Assembly (NCBI RefSeq): GCF_003610775.1
Contig: NZ_RAQO01000004.1
Coordinates: forward strand, 496,001-560,000
From: Alginatibacterium sediminis
Lineage (GTDB): Bacteria > Pseudomonadota > Gammaproteobacteria > Enterobacterales > Celerinatantimonadaceae
DNA length: 64,000 bases
Reading direction: 5' to 3'
Every line of letters starts with the position of its first letter. The first letter of the stretch is position 1. The notes below the pieces were generated by a model, which saw nothing but the letters and a program-made list of their open reading frames with translations, was not told the DNA's origin and did no database searches. Shown piece after piece: positions 7,915 through 17,118 of this stretch. The position numbers and the translations under genes were made by a program.

Positions 7915-8792
7915 TTTCTAGTCTCCTCAATGCTTTTGCGTAAGCTATTCGCATTTTCCCAATCTGATTTAGTGGTTTGAGATATCGCGTCTTTGTTTTC
8001 AAAGTACTGCATTAACTGAGCTGCAATAGAAACAGCTACTTGCATGGGTAATTTGCCTTTAATATGAGCCAAGCCGACGGGGCAGGTGAGTTGTGTTAAA
8101 AGGTGCTCACAACTCAACTGTTCTTTAAGCCTAAATTCGAATCGTTTTTTCTTGGACTGCGAGCCAATTAGTCCTATAAAGCTAAAATGCTGTTGCTCTA
8201 AGGCTGCACGTACAATGTCATAGTCAAGCTGATGATCCTGAGTCATGACCACGATATGACTTGCTTGCGTAAGGTGTGTTACTTCTTGTTCAGGTTTAGT
8301 TGAATAATGTGTGTTTATTCCGCGGTTTTTAAGGTCGTCAAGCCATGGCTGCCGGTTATCAATGACCCTTAATTGACAAGGTAGCTGGGTCAGGATTTGG
8401 CATAATGCTTGAGTCACATGACCGGCGCCAAACACGACCACTTCTGGCATGTCTACTTGCATATATTCGAATAATATTTGGGTTGCTCCCCCACAGCATT
8501 GTCCAAGATCTGCTGCAAGCGCAAAACGCTCAATCGAAACATTTTTATTTGCTACGTTTAGCCCTTCACGGGCTTTTTTAACCACCTCAAATTCTAATGC
8601 GCCTCCGCCAAGAGTGTCGTACTGATGGGACTTGCTAATAACCATCTTGGAACCACTATTGCGTGGAACCGAGCCTACATCAGCGACGACTGTTGCAATG
8701 CAATAGGCTTCCCCTTGCTGAGTCAACCATTGGCATGCGCTTAACCAATCTAGGTTAAGGTTCGTATAATTTTCATTATCCAATGGTTTCAT
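7911..8792 (-). CDS. xdhC: XdhC, molybdenum cofactor insertion protein for xanthine dehydrogenase
   Basis: This 293-residue protein has the XdhC N-terminal domain (GSVPRNSGSKMVI, then LGQCCGGATQILFE) and a Rossmann domain (VVVFGAGHVTQAL, later GLIGSQSKKKRF). XdhC binds sulfurated molybdenum cofactor and inserts it into XdhB. The ATG at 8792 is preferred over the one at 8834 because GAGG lies seven bases upstream and the protein then starts just before the conserved part. It overlaps the end of xdhB by 17 bases. Confidence 0.9.
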   Translation of the reverse strand: MKPLDNENYTNLNLDWLSACQWLTQQGEAYCIATVVADVGSVPRNSGSKMVISKSHQYDTLGGGALEFEVVKKAREGLNVANKNVSIERFALAADLGQCCGGATQILFEYMQVDMPEVVVFGAGHVTQALCQILTQLPCQLRVIDNRQPWLDDLKNRGINTHYSTKPEQEVTHLTQASHIVVMTQDHQLDYDIVRAALEQQHFSFIGLIGSQSKKKRFEFRLKEQLSCEHLLTQLTCPVGLAHIKGKLPMQVAVSIAAQLMQYFENKDAISQTTKSDWENANSLRKSIEETRK

Positions 8793-11157
8793 TATCAACC
8801 TCAGCTTCGTCTCTGGTATAGCCAATGGCGTCAAATTGAGCCAAACAAGCTTGAAGTATGTTTTCTCCAGTTGCAGGTACTTGTAAGTTCGGAATTTCTC
8901 GATGCTGGCTAATTGACGCTACCGCATCATAGATTGCGCACCATAGGCTAATAGCATGCATGAAAGGTGGTTCCCCAACAGCTTTGGAACGGTAAATACT
9001 ATGTTCAGGGTTGGCTTTATCCATTAGCGTTATATTCATTTGTTTCGGATAGTCTCCGATACTTGGGATTTTGTAGTTCATTGGACTGTTGCTAAGTAAC
9101 ACGCCGTCTTTGTTCCATACTAATTCTTCGTTGGTAACCCAGCCCATACCTTGGATAAATGCACCTTCTATTTGTCCGATATCAATGGCTGGGTTTAAGC
9201 TGTTACCCACATCGTGCAAGATATCGACACGGTCAACCTGCATTTCGCCGGTAAGGGTGTCCACAGTGACCTCTGAGCACGAAGCTCCGATTGAAAAATA
9301 AAAGAATGGTCGTCCGACAGATTTATCGATGTCGAACCAAATTTTTGGAGTTTTGTAGAAGCCACTAGAAGAAAGAGAGATCCTTTTTAAGTAGGCCTGC
9401 TGTACTAAGTGTGTCCAATCTACGGGTTGGTCCTTAGTTTCAAATCGCCCATTAACGATTATTGGTTCTGCGTCCAAGTTGTAGTGTTCTTTGGCGAATT
9501 CCAATAATCGGTTTTTAATTGCTATTGCAGCATTATGTGCAGCCATGCCATTAAGGTCGGTGCCAGATGATGCAGCAGTTGGAGAAGTGTTAGGGACTTT
9601 GTCGGTACGTGTAGAGCTTACATGCACTAAATCGAGAGGTATCCCGAATGTTTGTGCAACAATTTGAGCTACCTTGGTATGTAGACCCTGACCCATTTCG
9701 GTTCCGCCATGGCTAACTTGTACACTGCCGTCGGTATAGACGTGTACCAAGGCACCGGCTTGATTTAAGTGGGTTGCGGTAAATGCGATTCCAAATTTCA
9801 CTGGGCTCAGTGCCAGTCCTTTTTTTAGCACCAAATTGCTATTGTTCCATTGTTTAATCTCAGCTCTGCGATTTGTATAGTCACTGCTTTTTTCTAAGTT
9901 TTGCATGACTTCCAAGAGCATATCGCATTGGTCTACCTCCATACCGTATGGCGTGGTGCTTCGCCCTTCACGATATAAGTTTTTTAGTCTTAAACTATAA
10001 GCATCTTGTCCCGTTTTGATGCTCAGGTCTTGTATCGCTCTCTCTATGGTGATCATGCCTTGAGGTCCACCAAATCCGCGGAAGGCAGTGTGGCTAACGG
10101 TATCAGTGCGTAATCGGTTGCCGACTATACTTGCGTCTCCAAGGCTATAAGCGTTGTCACTATGAAACATTGCTCTATCTACAATCGCGCCCGAGAGATC
10201 TGCTGAATGGCCACATAATCCATTAACTTCAATGTGAGCTTTCTCGATTACGCCATGTTTGTTCGCTCCAATATGATAACTATTGAAGAAGGGATGGCGT
10301 TTACCAGTGGCGCTCATGTCAATTTTTCGAGGCAAACGTAACTTAACCGACCCTTTAGTCAGATGAGCGCCTAAACTTGCGAGGCAAGCCCATTGCGCAG
10401 CTTGCGACTCTTTACCACCAAAACCTCCACCCATTCGTCTCATGTCGACAGTTACTTTGTTAAAAGAGATATCAAGTACTTCAGCGACTAGGGTTTGCAC
10501 CTCTGTTGGGTGTTGGCTAGAACAGCGAATAAATATGCCGCCGTCTTCGGTAGTTTGAGCCAAGCTTATTTGCCCTTCCAAATAAAAATGCTCTTGGCCA
10601 CCAACTTCGAGCTCTCCTTTAACGACAACAGCGCTTTCGATCAGACTGTCGAGATCAACGCTAGCGCCAAATTGGTTTTTTGGTAACAGGTGTGGCTGCT
10701 GTTGGGCTTGTTCAAAACTTAGATTTGGAGTCTCACTTTGGTAAGTTAATTTGGCTTTGCTGGCTGCTTGCCATGCTTGGCGGTGACTGCGAGCCAACAC
10801 CAAGGCAATTGGCTGCTGGTGATATTTGATTGTCCCGTCACTAAGTAAGGGGTCGCCTTTAAAAATTGGGCCGATATCATTGAGGCCAGGAATATCGTCA
10901 ACTGTGATCAGTTTGATCACGCCTGATGACGACTCAACCTGGGTAAAGTCCGTGGATTCAATTTTTCCTTTGGCAATGTTGCTGACAATAACCGCCGCAT
11001 GTAAGCAGTTACTAGGGGTGGGGTAGTCGTCAACAAAAAGCGCTTTACCACTGACTTGCTTGTCAGCGCTTTCATGTTTATGACTTTTTCCAACAACGCT
11101 AAACTCTATATCGCTCGGTTGCGCATCTAAATGATTGATTTGGGTAAGTCTACGCAT
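8776..11157 (-). CDS. xdhB: Xanthine dehydrogenase, molybdopterin-binding large subunit
   Basis: The 793-residue catalytic subunit oxidises hypoxanthine and xanthine to urate. Visible molybdopterin-binding motifs are MGGGFGGKES, FRGFGGPQGM and GTEMGQGLHTKV. The catalytic glutamate lies in KAVGEPPFM near the C terminus. The length is right for the two-subunit bacterial enzyme. Its start overlaps the end of xdhA by eight bases. Confidence 0.95.
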   Translation of the reverse strand: MRRLTQINHLDAQPSDIEFSVVGKSHKHESADKQVSGKALFVDDYPTPSNCLHAAVIVSNIAKGKIESTDFTQVESSSGVIKLITVDDIPGLNDIGPIFKGDPLLSDGTIKYHQQPIALVLARSHRQAWQAASKAKLTYQSETPNLSFEQAQQQPHLLPKNQFGASVDLDSLIESAVVVKGELEVGGQEHFYLEGQISLAQTTEDGGIFIRCSSQHPTEVQTLVAEVLDISFNKVTVDMRRMGGGFGGKESQAAQWACLASLGAHLTKGSVKLRLPRKIDMSATGKRHPFFNSYHIGANKHGVIEKAHIEVNGLCGHSADLSGAIVDRAMFHSDNAYSLGDASIVGNRLRTDTVSHTAFRGFGGPQGMITIERAIQDLSIKTGQDAYSLRLKNLYREGRSTTPYGMEVDQCDMLLEVMQNLEKSSDYTNRRAEIKQWNNSNLVLKKGLALSPVKFGIAFTATHLNQAGALVHVYTDGSVQVSHGGTEMGQGLHTKVAQIVAQTFGIPLDLVHVSSTRTDKVPNTSPTAASSGTDLNGMAAHNAAIAIKNRLLEFAKEHYNLDAEPIIVNGRFETKDQPVDWTHLVQQAYLKRISLSSSGFYKTPKIWFDIDKSVGRPFFYFSIGASCSEVTVDTLTGEMQVDRVDILHDVGNSLNPAIDIGQIEGAFIQGMGWVTNEELVWNKDGVLLSNSPMNYKIPSIGDYPKQMNITLMDKANPEHSIYRSKAVGEPPFMHAISLWCAIYDAVASISQHREIPNLQVPATGENILQACLAQFDAIGYTRDEAEVDNETIG

Positions 11158-12562
11158 GATCAGACAACCTCGTAGGGATATTATTGCATTCGAAATAAAA
11201 ACGTTGGATTAGATTTTGAACCAGCGATACGCGGTAGTTTGCGCTGCCTCTGACATCAGATAAGGGATGGATATGTAAAGCGGCTAAGGCTTTGACTTCT
11301 CTGACGAGCGCTTGGGTGAAAGGCTTGCCAAGCATGTGGGCTTCCAACTCGCTTAGACGGGTAGATTTGGCTGCGATGCCGCCACCAGCGATACTGCAAC
11401 TTTCGATACGTGATTGGGTATCGAATCTGAAATTAAAGGCCATCACGACTGTAGCAATATCGTCTTCAAAACGTTTACTAACTTTATAAATAGCGTGCCG
11501 TTGATTTTTACCAAGACGAGGAATATAAACACCACTTATCCACTGCTGCTTTTCTAATAAGGTTTGCCGATAACCTGTGATGTATTCGTGTGGAGCATGG
11601 CGACGCTTGGTTTCGCCATCATCAACTTCAATTTCGCCATTTAAGCTGATCAATAACGGGGCTATGTCGCCGATGGGTGACGCATGACCAAGACTCCCGC
11701 CTAAGGTCGCACGGTTTCGGATTGTAAGGCTTCCAAGACGAGATATGAGTTCATCAGTACTTGGAAAGTGTTCTCGCATAAAGGTGTGCACTTGATTGAG
11801 CGGCACCGCTGCGCCGATACGCCATCCGTGATCGAGTTCGGTAATGCTAAGTAGATCATCAACTTGGGAAATATCAATAATTTGTTCAATATCAGAAAGC
11901 TGCTGAGTAATCTCCAAGGCTAAGTCTGTTCCGCCAGCAATAAAACTTGCTTTGGGCATCGCTCGTCTAGCCTCGGCAAGCTGCTTTCGATTAGTTGGTT
12001 TTAAATAATTGTGGGTTGTTTGAGCGTTACAACTACTTAACCAGGCAGTCACCGCGGCTTCATCTGCCAAGGTTGGGTCATAATATTGGACGCCAGCGAT
12101 CTCTTTTGCGGCATCAATTAGTGGACCATAACCAGTACAGCGGCATAAATTTCCTGCCAAGAAATCTTCTGGCTTGTCGGTGTTACCTTGGCGTTTTGAT
12201 AATGCATACAATGACATAATGATGCCAGGTGTGCAGAATCCACACTGGCTACCATGTTTGTCTACAACAAGTTGTTGAACCGGGTGTAAGGCACCGTTTT
12301 TGTTGAGGTGTTCTACCGTCACAATATGCTTAGCATGCAGCGCGTTTAGTGGCGTTATACACGCGTTGATCTGACTGAACCGCAAGCCTGAATGGGCGTG
12401 TAGATCTATCATAATCACTGTACAGGCTCCGCAATCGCCACTTGCGCATCCTTCTTTTGAGCCGGTTAAACCCAACTGATCGCGTAGGTAACTTAACAGC
12501 ATGGTACTGGGAGCCGCATATTCTATTTCAATGACTTCTTCGTTAATCATGATCTCTAACAT
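11150..12562 (-). CDS. xdhA: Xanthine dehydrogenase, iron-sulfur and FAD small subunit
   Basis: This 470-residue subunit has two [2Fe-2S] clusters and an FAD domain. Cys39, Cys44 and Cys47 (GCASGDCGAC) begin the ferredoxin-like cluster; CGFCTPG and LCRCTGYGP hold the second. FIAGGTDL and TIRNRATLGGSLGHASPIGD are FAD-binding motifs. It passes electrons from the molybdenum centre to an acceptor. AAGGAGG precedes the ATG. It is the first of seven tightly packed genes running to puuD, and a copy of the putative cluster operator lies 45 bases upstream. Confidence 0.95.
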   Translation of the reverse strand: MLEIMINEEVIEIEYAAPSTMLLSYLRDQLGLTGSKEGCASGDCGACTVIMIDLHAHSGLRFSQINACITPLNALHAKHIVTVEHLNKNGALHPVQQLVVDKHGSQCGFCTPGIIMSLYALSKRQGNTDKPEDFLAGNLCRCTGYGPLIDAAKEIAGVQYYDPTLADEAAVTAWLSSCNAQTTHNYLKPTNRKQLAEARRAMPKASFIAGGTDLALEITQQLSDIEQIIDISQVDDLLSITELDHGWRIGAAVPLNQVHTFMREHFPSTDELISRLGSLTIRNRATLGGSLGHASPIGDIAPLLISLNGEIEVDDGETKRRHAPHEYITGYRQTLLEKQQWISGVYIPRLGKNQRHAIYKVSKRFEDDIATVVMAFNFRFDTQSRIESCSIAGGGIAAKSTRLSELEAHMLGKPFTQALVREVKALAALHIHPLSDVRGSANYRVSLVQNLIQRFYFECNNIPTRLSDHA

Positions 12563-12606
12563 AGCTGGGCCTCCTTAAATTGATGTGCTGTGACTTGCAT
12601 ACTAAA

Positions 12607-12622
12607 TTGTCCATTTGGTCAG
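12607..12622 (+). promoter_or_regulatory. Putative purine-cluster operator, site C (TTGT-N5-TGGTCAG)
   Basis: TTGTCCATTTGGTCAG shares all 11 fixed positions with site A (19069) and, on the other strand, site B (18722). It lies 45-60 bases upstream of the xdhA start, in the opposite orientation relative to its gene compared with sites A and B. The binding protein is unknown. Confidence 0.45.
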
Positions 12623-12639
12623 TTTTATAGCTAAATTTT

Positions 12640-13608
12640 TTAGTTTAGTTCAGATTCGCTACGGTAAGCGTAAGTTTGCTCAAAACGAGACAAGATCCAG
12701 TCTCCAGCTGTAGTCGGTGGGTACTGCACATGTTCGCCAAGGTCTAAGCAGGAACTGATAGTGCTTACTTGAGTATCAAAATTAGGTTCAACAAAAAACG
12801 GCATTGAGAACCGTGTTGTATTTTGTTTAGGGCTCATTACACGATGTGGTGTTGATTTATAGCGGTCATTGGTCCAACGTTGCATAAGATCACCTATATT
12901 CACGACGAAGCTATTGGGCACTGGCTCCGCGTCTAGCCAATCGCCTTCTTTGTTTTGAACTTGCAAACCGCCAGTAGCATCCTGATATAATAGGGTTATA
13001 CAGCCATAATCGGTGTGTGCACCTGCACCATTATTGTGGTCCTGAGGCGGGTATTGGATCAGTCGTAATACACTGATCGGGCAATCAAAGTTTTTGCTAA
13101 AAAAATCAGACTCTAAATCTAGAGCTAATGCCATTGCCTTAAGTATTTTGATTGCTACTTGTTGGCTTAGTTCATATTGCTGTTGCATTAATTGAATGAA
13201 TCCGTCCATTTTTGGGTACTGGTTAGGACCGTATAGTGCCGGGCAACGCTTTACTTGGGGGTGATGTGAGCTCAGATCTAAGGCCATATCAAAAGTTTCT
13301 TTAAAGTCCTTGGGACCATCAGGGTCAAGTTGTTCAGCGCTGACCTTTCCCCATCCGCGATGATTTCTCGATTTTTCGATGTCTATTTGTTGTTTTTCGG
13401 ATTCGTCTAAAGCAAAAAATTGGGATGCCATTTCTTGTACAGCCGTAAACTGTTCAACTGGGATGCCATGACCAACGACATAAAAGAAACCGCTATTTCG
13501 GCATGCCTCATCGATCGCGCTTATAACCGGTTCCCACTGCTTAGGATCGTTGTTTGCCAACATAGATATATCTATGATTGGTAAAGAAAATGGTTTTACG
13601 ACAGACAT
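12640..13608 (-). CDS. 2-oxoglutarate/Fe(II)-dependent oxygenase, isopenicillin N synthase-like family
   Basis: This 322-residue double-stranded beta-helix oxygenase has the iron ligands HTD (GAHTDYGCITLL) and a distal histidine (HRVMSP), and the 2-oxoglutarate-binding arginine region (TTRFSMPFF). The N terminus (LPIIDISML, then GFFYVVGHGIP) is typical of the family. The ATG at 13608 has AGGAAG upstream and is preferred to the one at 13632. It sits between xdhA and the ABC substrate-binding protein, on the same strand. No step of the usual urate route needs such an enzyme; oxidation of a modified purine or a nucleoside is a guess. The substrate is not known. Confidence 0.85.
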   Translation of the reverse strand: MSVVKPFSLPIIDISMLANNDPKQWEPVISAIDEACRNSGFFYVVGHGIPVEQFTAVQEMASQFFALDESEKQQIDIEKSRNHRGWGKVSAEQLDPDGPKDFKETFDMALDLSSHHPQVKRCPALYGPNQYPKMDGFIQLMQQQYELSQQVAIKILKAMALALDLESDFFSKNFDCPISVLRLIQYPPQDHNNGAGAHTDYGCITLLYQDATGGLQVQNKEGDWLDAEPVPNSFVVNIGDLMQRWTNDRYKSTPHRVMSPKQNTTRFSMPFFVEPNFDTQVSTISSCLDLGEHVQYPPTTAGDWILSRFEQTYAYRSESELN

Positions 13609-13655
13609 GAATCTTCCTTGTGTAGAGCCCAACCAAAGTTGGGCTATTTATTGGG

Positions 13656-14732
13656 TTATTTTGGAATCGAGGCGTCGATGCCTTCGACATACCAATTAAC
13701 AGCAGCCAATTCGGCGTCCGTTAGGGTATATCCTGCTGCGATGACCTCTTTACCGGTGTTGTCTAGCATAGGGCCGGTAAAAGGATGGAACTCACCCGAT
13801 TTGATTTTGGAGTGAGTGCTGGTAATGGCGCTTTGTATGTCGGCAGGTAGATCTGGATTGATTGAGACGATCTGTAAAATATCGTCAGCAAAACCACCCC
13901 AGTAGTCTTCTGGAGCCCAGCTTTTATCCATAACTTCTTGAACGGTGCGAATATAGTGCGGCGCCCAGACATCACGGACAGAAAACATATGCGATTTAGG
14001 TGCAAAGTGACTCATGTCAGAGGCTTGGCCAATGCCCATAATACCGCGTTTTTCTGCGGCAATCAGAGGAGCAGGGCTATCAGTGTGTTGGATAACGATA
14101 TCGACACCTTGGTCCATCAGAGCATTTGCTGCATCTGATTCTTTACCTGGATCGTACCAAGTATTTACCCAGACGATTTTTATTTTCACATCAGGATTAA
14201 CACTTTTTGCACCTAGGTAAACCGAATTGATATCACGGATAACTTCTGGAATTGGGAATGATGCTATATAACCAATGGTATTGGTTTTAGTCGCCATACC
14301 AGCGGCTACACCAGAAACGTAACGCCCCTCATAAGTTCTGAGCACATAAGTAGACACGTTTTTAGAGCGCTTGTATCCCGTTGCATGTTCAAATGTCACA
14401 TTTGGGAAACGTTTTGCGGCTTTCAAAGTTGGATTCATAAAACCGAACGATGTGGTAAATATAAGATCGTGGCCAGATTTAGCTAATTGCGTTATTACGC
14501 GTTCTGCATCAGCACCTTCAGGAACGTTTTCGACAAAGGTGGTCTCAACTTTGTCACCAAAGTGTTCTTGCATTTCTAAGCGGCCTTGATCGTGCTCATA
14601 GCTCCATCCGTGGTCGCCAACAGGGCCAACATAGACAAACCCAACTTTTAAAGGATCTGCGGCAAAACTGGTTGCAGCGAAAAGGCTTGATACTGTGAAC
14701 GCGGTGGCGGCCATCCATTTATTTATTTTCAT
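13656..14732 (-). CDS. BMP-family substrate-binding protein of a nucleoside/purine ABC transporter
   Basis: The 358-residue periplasmic protein has a signal peptide (KINKWMAATAFTVSSLFAATSFAA) without a lipobox cysteine, so it should be soluble rather than a lipoprotein. GFVYVGPVGDHGWSYEHDQGR is the typical BMP/PnrA start; these proteins bind nucleosides or purines. The ATG at 14732 has CGGAG upstream and gives a normal signal sequence, unlike the ATG at 14750. The matching permeases and ATPase lie just upstream, separated by 293 bases, and the catabolic genes follow. Uptake of guanine, xanthine or their nucleosides is inferred from the context. Confidence 0.88.
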   Translation of the reverse strand: MKINKWMAATAFTVSSLFAATSFAADPLKVGFVYVGPVGDHGWSYEHDQGRLEMQEHFGDKVETTFVENVPEGADAERVITQLAKSGHDLIFTTSFGFMNPTLKAAKRFPNVTFEHATGYKRSKNVSTYVLRTYEGRYVSGVAAGMATKTNTIGYIASFPIPEVIRDINSVYLGAKSVNPDVKIKIVWVNTWYDPGKESDAANALMDQGVDIVIQHTDSPAPLIAAEKRGIMGIGQASDMSHFAPKSHMFSVRDVWAPHYIRTVQEVMDKSWAPEDYWGGFADDILQIVSINPDLPADIQSAITSTHSKIKSGEFHPFTGPMLDNTGKEVIAAGYTLTDAELAAVNWYVEGIDASIPK

Positions 14733-15025
14733 GAAATACTCCGTTTTCATTGTTACTGAATTAGACTCAAAGCTGTTATTGCAAAAACTTGACCATACGG
14801 TTTGTTTATTAATAATTAAATTGGATATCGTGGTGTAAGCTAGCTGTGACGTATGTTGCAGCTCGGTTGCTAGCTAGTGTAACGGTGTTGGAAACAGGGA
14901 ATCGATTTGTAGCAATGGACGATTTTGGTGCTTATAACGAAACCGACGCACTAGAATGATGCGCTAGATTGGAATTCCGAGCCTCGAACATTTTGAAGGT
15001 TCGAGGCTTGGACTTTTGTTGTTAA
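14733..15025. other. Intergenic region with a hairpin, between the ABC permeases and the binding protein
   Basis: GCCTCGAAC (14981-14989) pairs with GTTCGAGGC (14999-15007), a perfect nine-base stem without a T run on the minus strand. It could attenuate transcription between permease and binding-protein genes, so that the binding protein is made in excess from its own promoter. A half copy of the cluster motif (TTGACCA at 14789-14795) lies near the binding-protein start. Confidence 0.45.
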
Positions 15026-15955
15026 CTAGTGAACTTTTGGATCAAAAGGTTTAGCCAAACTCATAGGCGTCGACAGCTTTTGGGCAAGAGCGTTGGAGCT
15101 AATCGCTACCATGACCACAATGGTTGCAATATACGGAGTCATGGCCAATAGATTCGGAGATATATCAACTCCAAGTCCTTGCATGACTAGATGCAAAATA
15201 GAAGCGAAGCCGAACAGGTAAGCCCCAAGTGCTAAGTAGGCGATACGCCATGATGCAAATACGACCAGTGCTAACGCAATCCAGCCGCGTCCTGCGGTCA
15301 TGTTTTCCATCCACATCGGTGTATAAGCGAGCGACATATAAGAACCAGCTAAGCCCGCCATCGCACCACCAAACAAAGTTGCAAGAAATCGTACTCGGAT
15401 AACTTTAATGCCTAAAGCGTTGGCGGAATATGGATTTTCGCCAACAGCACGAACGGTTAAACCAACTCTGGTTTTATGCATTACCCACCAGCTTGCTGCG
15501 ACTAACACAAAGCTTAAATATACCAGTAAGTCTTGTTTAAAGAGCAGTGGGCCAATGAACGGGATATCACTTAACAAGGGAATCGCAATTGGCTTAAAAC
15601 CGTCAATCGTCGAACCTACTAGATCGCCTCCTAAGAACGAGCTAAGCCCTGTACCAAAGATTGTTAATGCTAAGCCCGTTGCAACTTGGTTGGTATTTAG
15701 GTTTAACGATAGAGCACCAAAGAGCAATGACATCGCCATGCCAGCGAGTATCGCCAGAGTAACGCCTAAAAATAAATTTCCGGTATATAAGGCACCTGCA
15801 AATCCGGCCATAGCTCCCATTAACATCATGCCTTCTTGTCCTAGATTCAATACGCCGGTCTTTTCACACACAAGCTCACCTAGGGCGATTAATAGAAGCG
15901 GGGTACCGGTCTTTAAAGCGGCGATCATAATTTGTTGCAATAGCAGGATATCCAC
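15026..15955 (-). CDS. ABC transporter permease (nucleoside type, second permease)
   Basis: The 309-residue membrane protein belongs to the branched-chain/ribose permease superfamily, in the form paired with BMP binding proteins. Early motifs include TPLLLIALGELVCEKTGVLNLGQEGMMLMGA. GTG is the start, overlapping the TAG of the preceding permease by one base, with AAGGAG upstream. With its partner it would form the heterodimeric channel for purines or nucleosides. Confidence 0.9.
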   Translation of the reverse strand: MDILLLQQIMIAALKTGTPLLLIALGELVCEKTGVLNLGQEGMMLMGAMAGFAGALYTGNLFLGVTLAILAGMAMSLLFGALSLNLNTNQVATGLALTIFGTGLSSFLGGDLVGSTIDGFKPIAIPLLSDIPFIGPLLFKQDLLVYLSFVLVAASWWVMHKTRVGLTVRAVGENPYSANALGIKVIRVRFLATLFGGAMAGLAGSYMSLAYTPMWMENMTAGRGWIALALVVFASWRIAYLALGAYLFGFASILHLVMQGLGVDISPNLLAMTPYIATIVVMVAISSNALAQKLSTPMSLAKPFDPKVH

Positions 15956-17118
15956 TATAGTGCTCCTTGTTGGGCTTTAGTATCTTCACTCGTGACTTCA
16001 TTCATATCGTTAGCGTCGCGTTTCATTTGCAACAATGTTTCTTGGCGCCGTTTCTCGGTTTCGCGAGGAACGACTTTAATTTGATAAAATATGAGGTAAT
16101 CGCAAGCAAGTAGAAAGAACAGTAAAATTCCTTGAAACAGCCCAGTAATTGCTGTTGGTAAACCTAGTTCGATTTGGGCTAAATCACTGCCCATATACAA
16201 AGAACCCATAAACAAAGAACTTAGAATAATACCGATAGGATTTAGTCGTCCAAGGTAGGCCACAATGATAGCGGCGTAGCCATATCCAGGGGACACTGAT
16301 GGGATAAGTTGACCTATGGGCCCAATGACTTCTGAAGCACCGGCAAAGCCTGCTAGTGCACCAGCAAATAGCATCACCCCCCATACAATTTTACCGCTGT
16401 TAAACCCGGCGTAGCGGGCCGCTGCTTGGTCTTCTCCGTAAACTCTTAGTTTAAAACCGGGTAGTGTTTTGTATAAGGCAAGCCCAGATAAAAGTGCTAA
16501 CCCCACAGCAACCACGATGCTTATTGTTGCTCTTCCGTTGTCGCTTAATAAGGGTAGTAACACAGAATCTGCAAAAATTATTGACTCTGGAAAGCCAAAT
16601 CCGTCGGGGTCAGCAAGCGGACCATGGACTGCCCAAAGTAAGGTATATAAGCCAATATAATTGAGCATAATGGTGCTTAATATAATATTGGTGTGAAACA
16701 ATCGATATAGAAAAGTAGGTATTGCTGCCCAAAGCATACCTGCAACAATTCCTGCAGCTAAAGCTAACAGTAAAACACCAAAGCCACTGTTTTGAGTCGC
16801 TTGGATTGCTACTGCGCTGCTAGCAACTGCGCCAACAAGTAATTGTCCTTCAGCGCCAATATTCCATATGTTTGCTCGGTAACAAAGTGCAAGACCGGTA
16901 GCACAAAGTAATAATGGTCCAGCTTTGACCATCAATTCTCCAATATTGTAAGTGTCGCTTACCGGTTGCAGGATAAAGACCTCAAATGCTTTGGTCGGGC
17001 TTACACCTAACGCAAGGAACATTAAACTAGAGACCAACATGGTTAACACAATTGCGATGATGGGAGAAAACCAAGCCATTTTTTTAGAGCTTTCTATCCT
17101 TGGTTGTACGCTAAGCAT
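15955..17118 (-). CDS. ABC transporter permease (nucleoside type, first permease)
   Basis: The 387-residue permease has about ten helices and the conserved LCYRANIWNIGAEGQLLVGA. An ATG at 17175 is open, but the ATG at 17118 has a perfect AAGGAG and avoids a 65-base overlap with the ATPase gene, leaving eight bases. It has a long, charged C-terminal tail (KVVPRETEKRRQETLLQMKRD region) that probably lies in the cytoplasm. Confidence 0.9.
   Translation of the reverse strand: MLSVQPRIESSKKMAWFSPIIAIVLTMLVSSLMFLALGVSPTKAFEVFILQPVSDTYNIGELMVKAGPLLLCATGLALCYRANIWNIGAEGQLLVGAVASSAVAIQATQNSGFGVLLLALAAGIVAGMLWAAIPTFLYRLFHTNIILSTIMLNYIGLYTLLWAVHGPLADPDGFGFPESIIFADSVLLPLLSDNGRATISIVVAVGLALLSGLALYKTLPGFKLRVYGEDQAAARYAGFNSGKIVWGVMLFAGALAGFAGASEVIGPIGQLIPSVSPGYGYAAIIVAYLGRLNPIGIILSSLFMGSLYMGSDLAQIELGLPTAITGLFQGILLFFLLACDYLIFYQIKVVPRETEKRRQETLLQMKRDANDMNEVTSEDTKAQQGAL

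Noticed and set aside
14789-14795. Fourth copy of the purine motif before the binding-protein gene
   Set aside because: TTGACCA matches only the TGGTCA part; the TTGT half is absent, so it is mentioned but not called.
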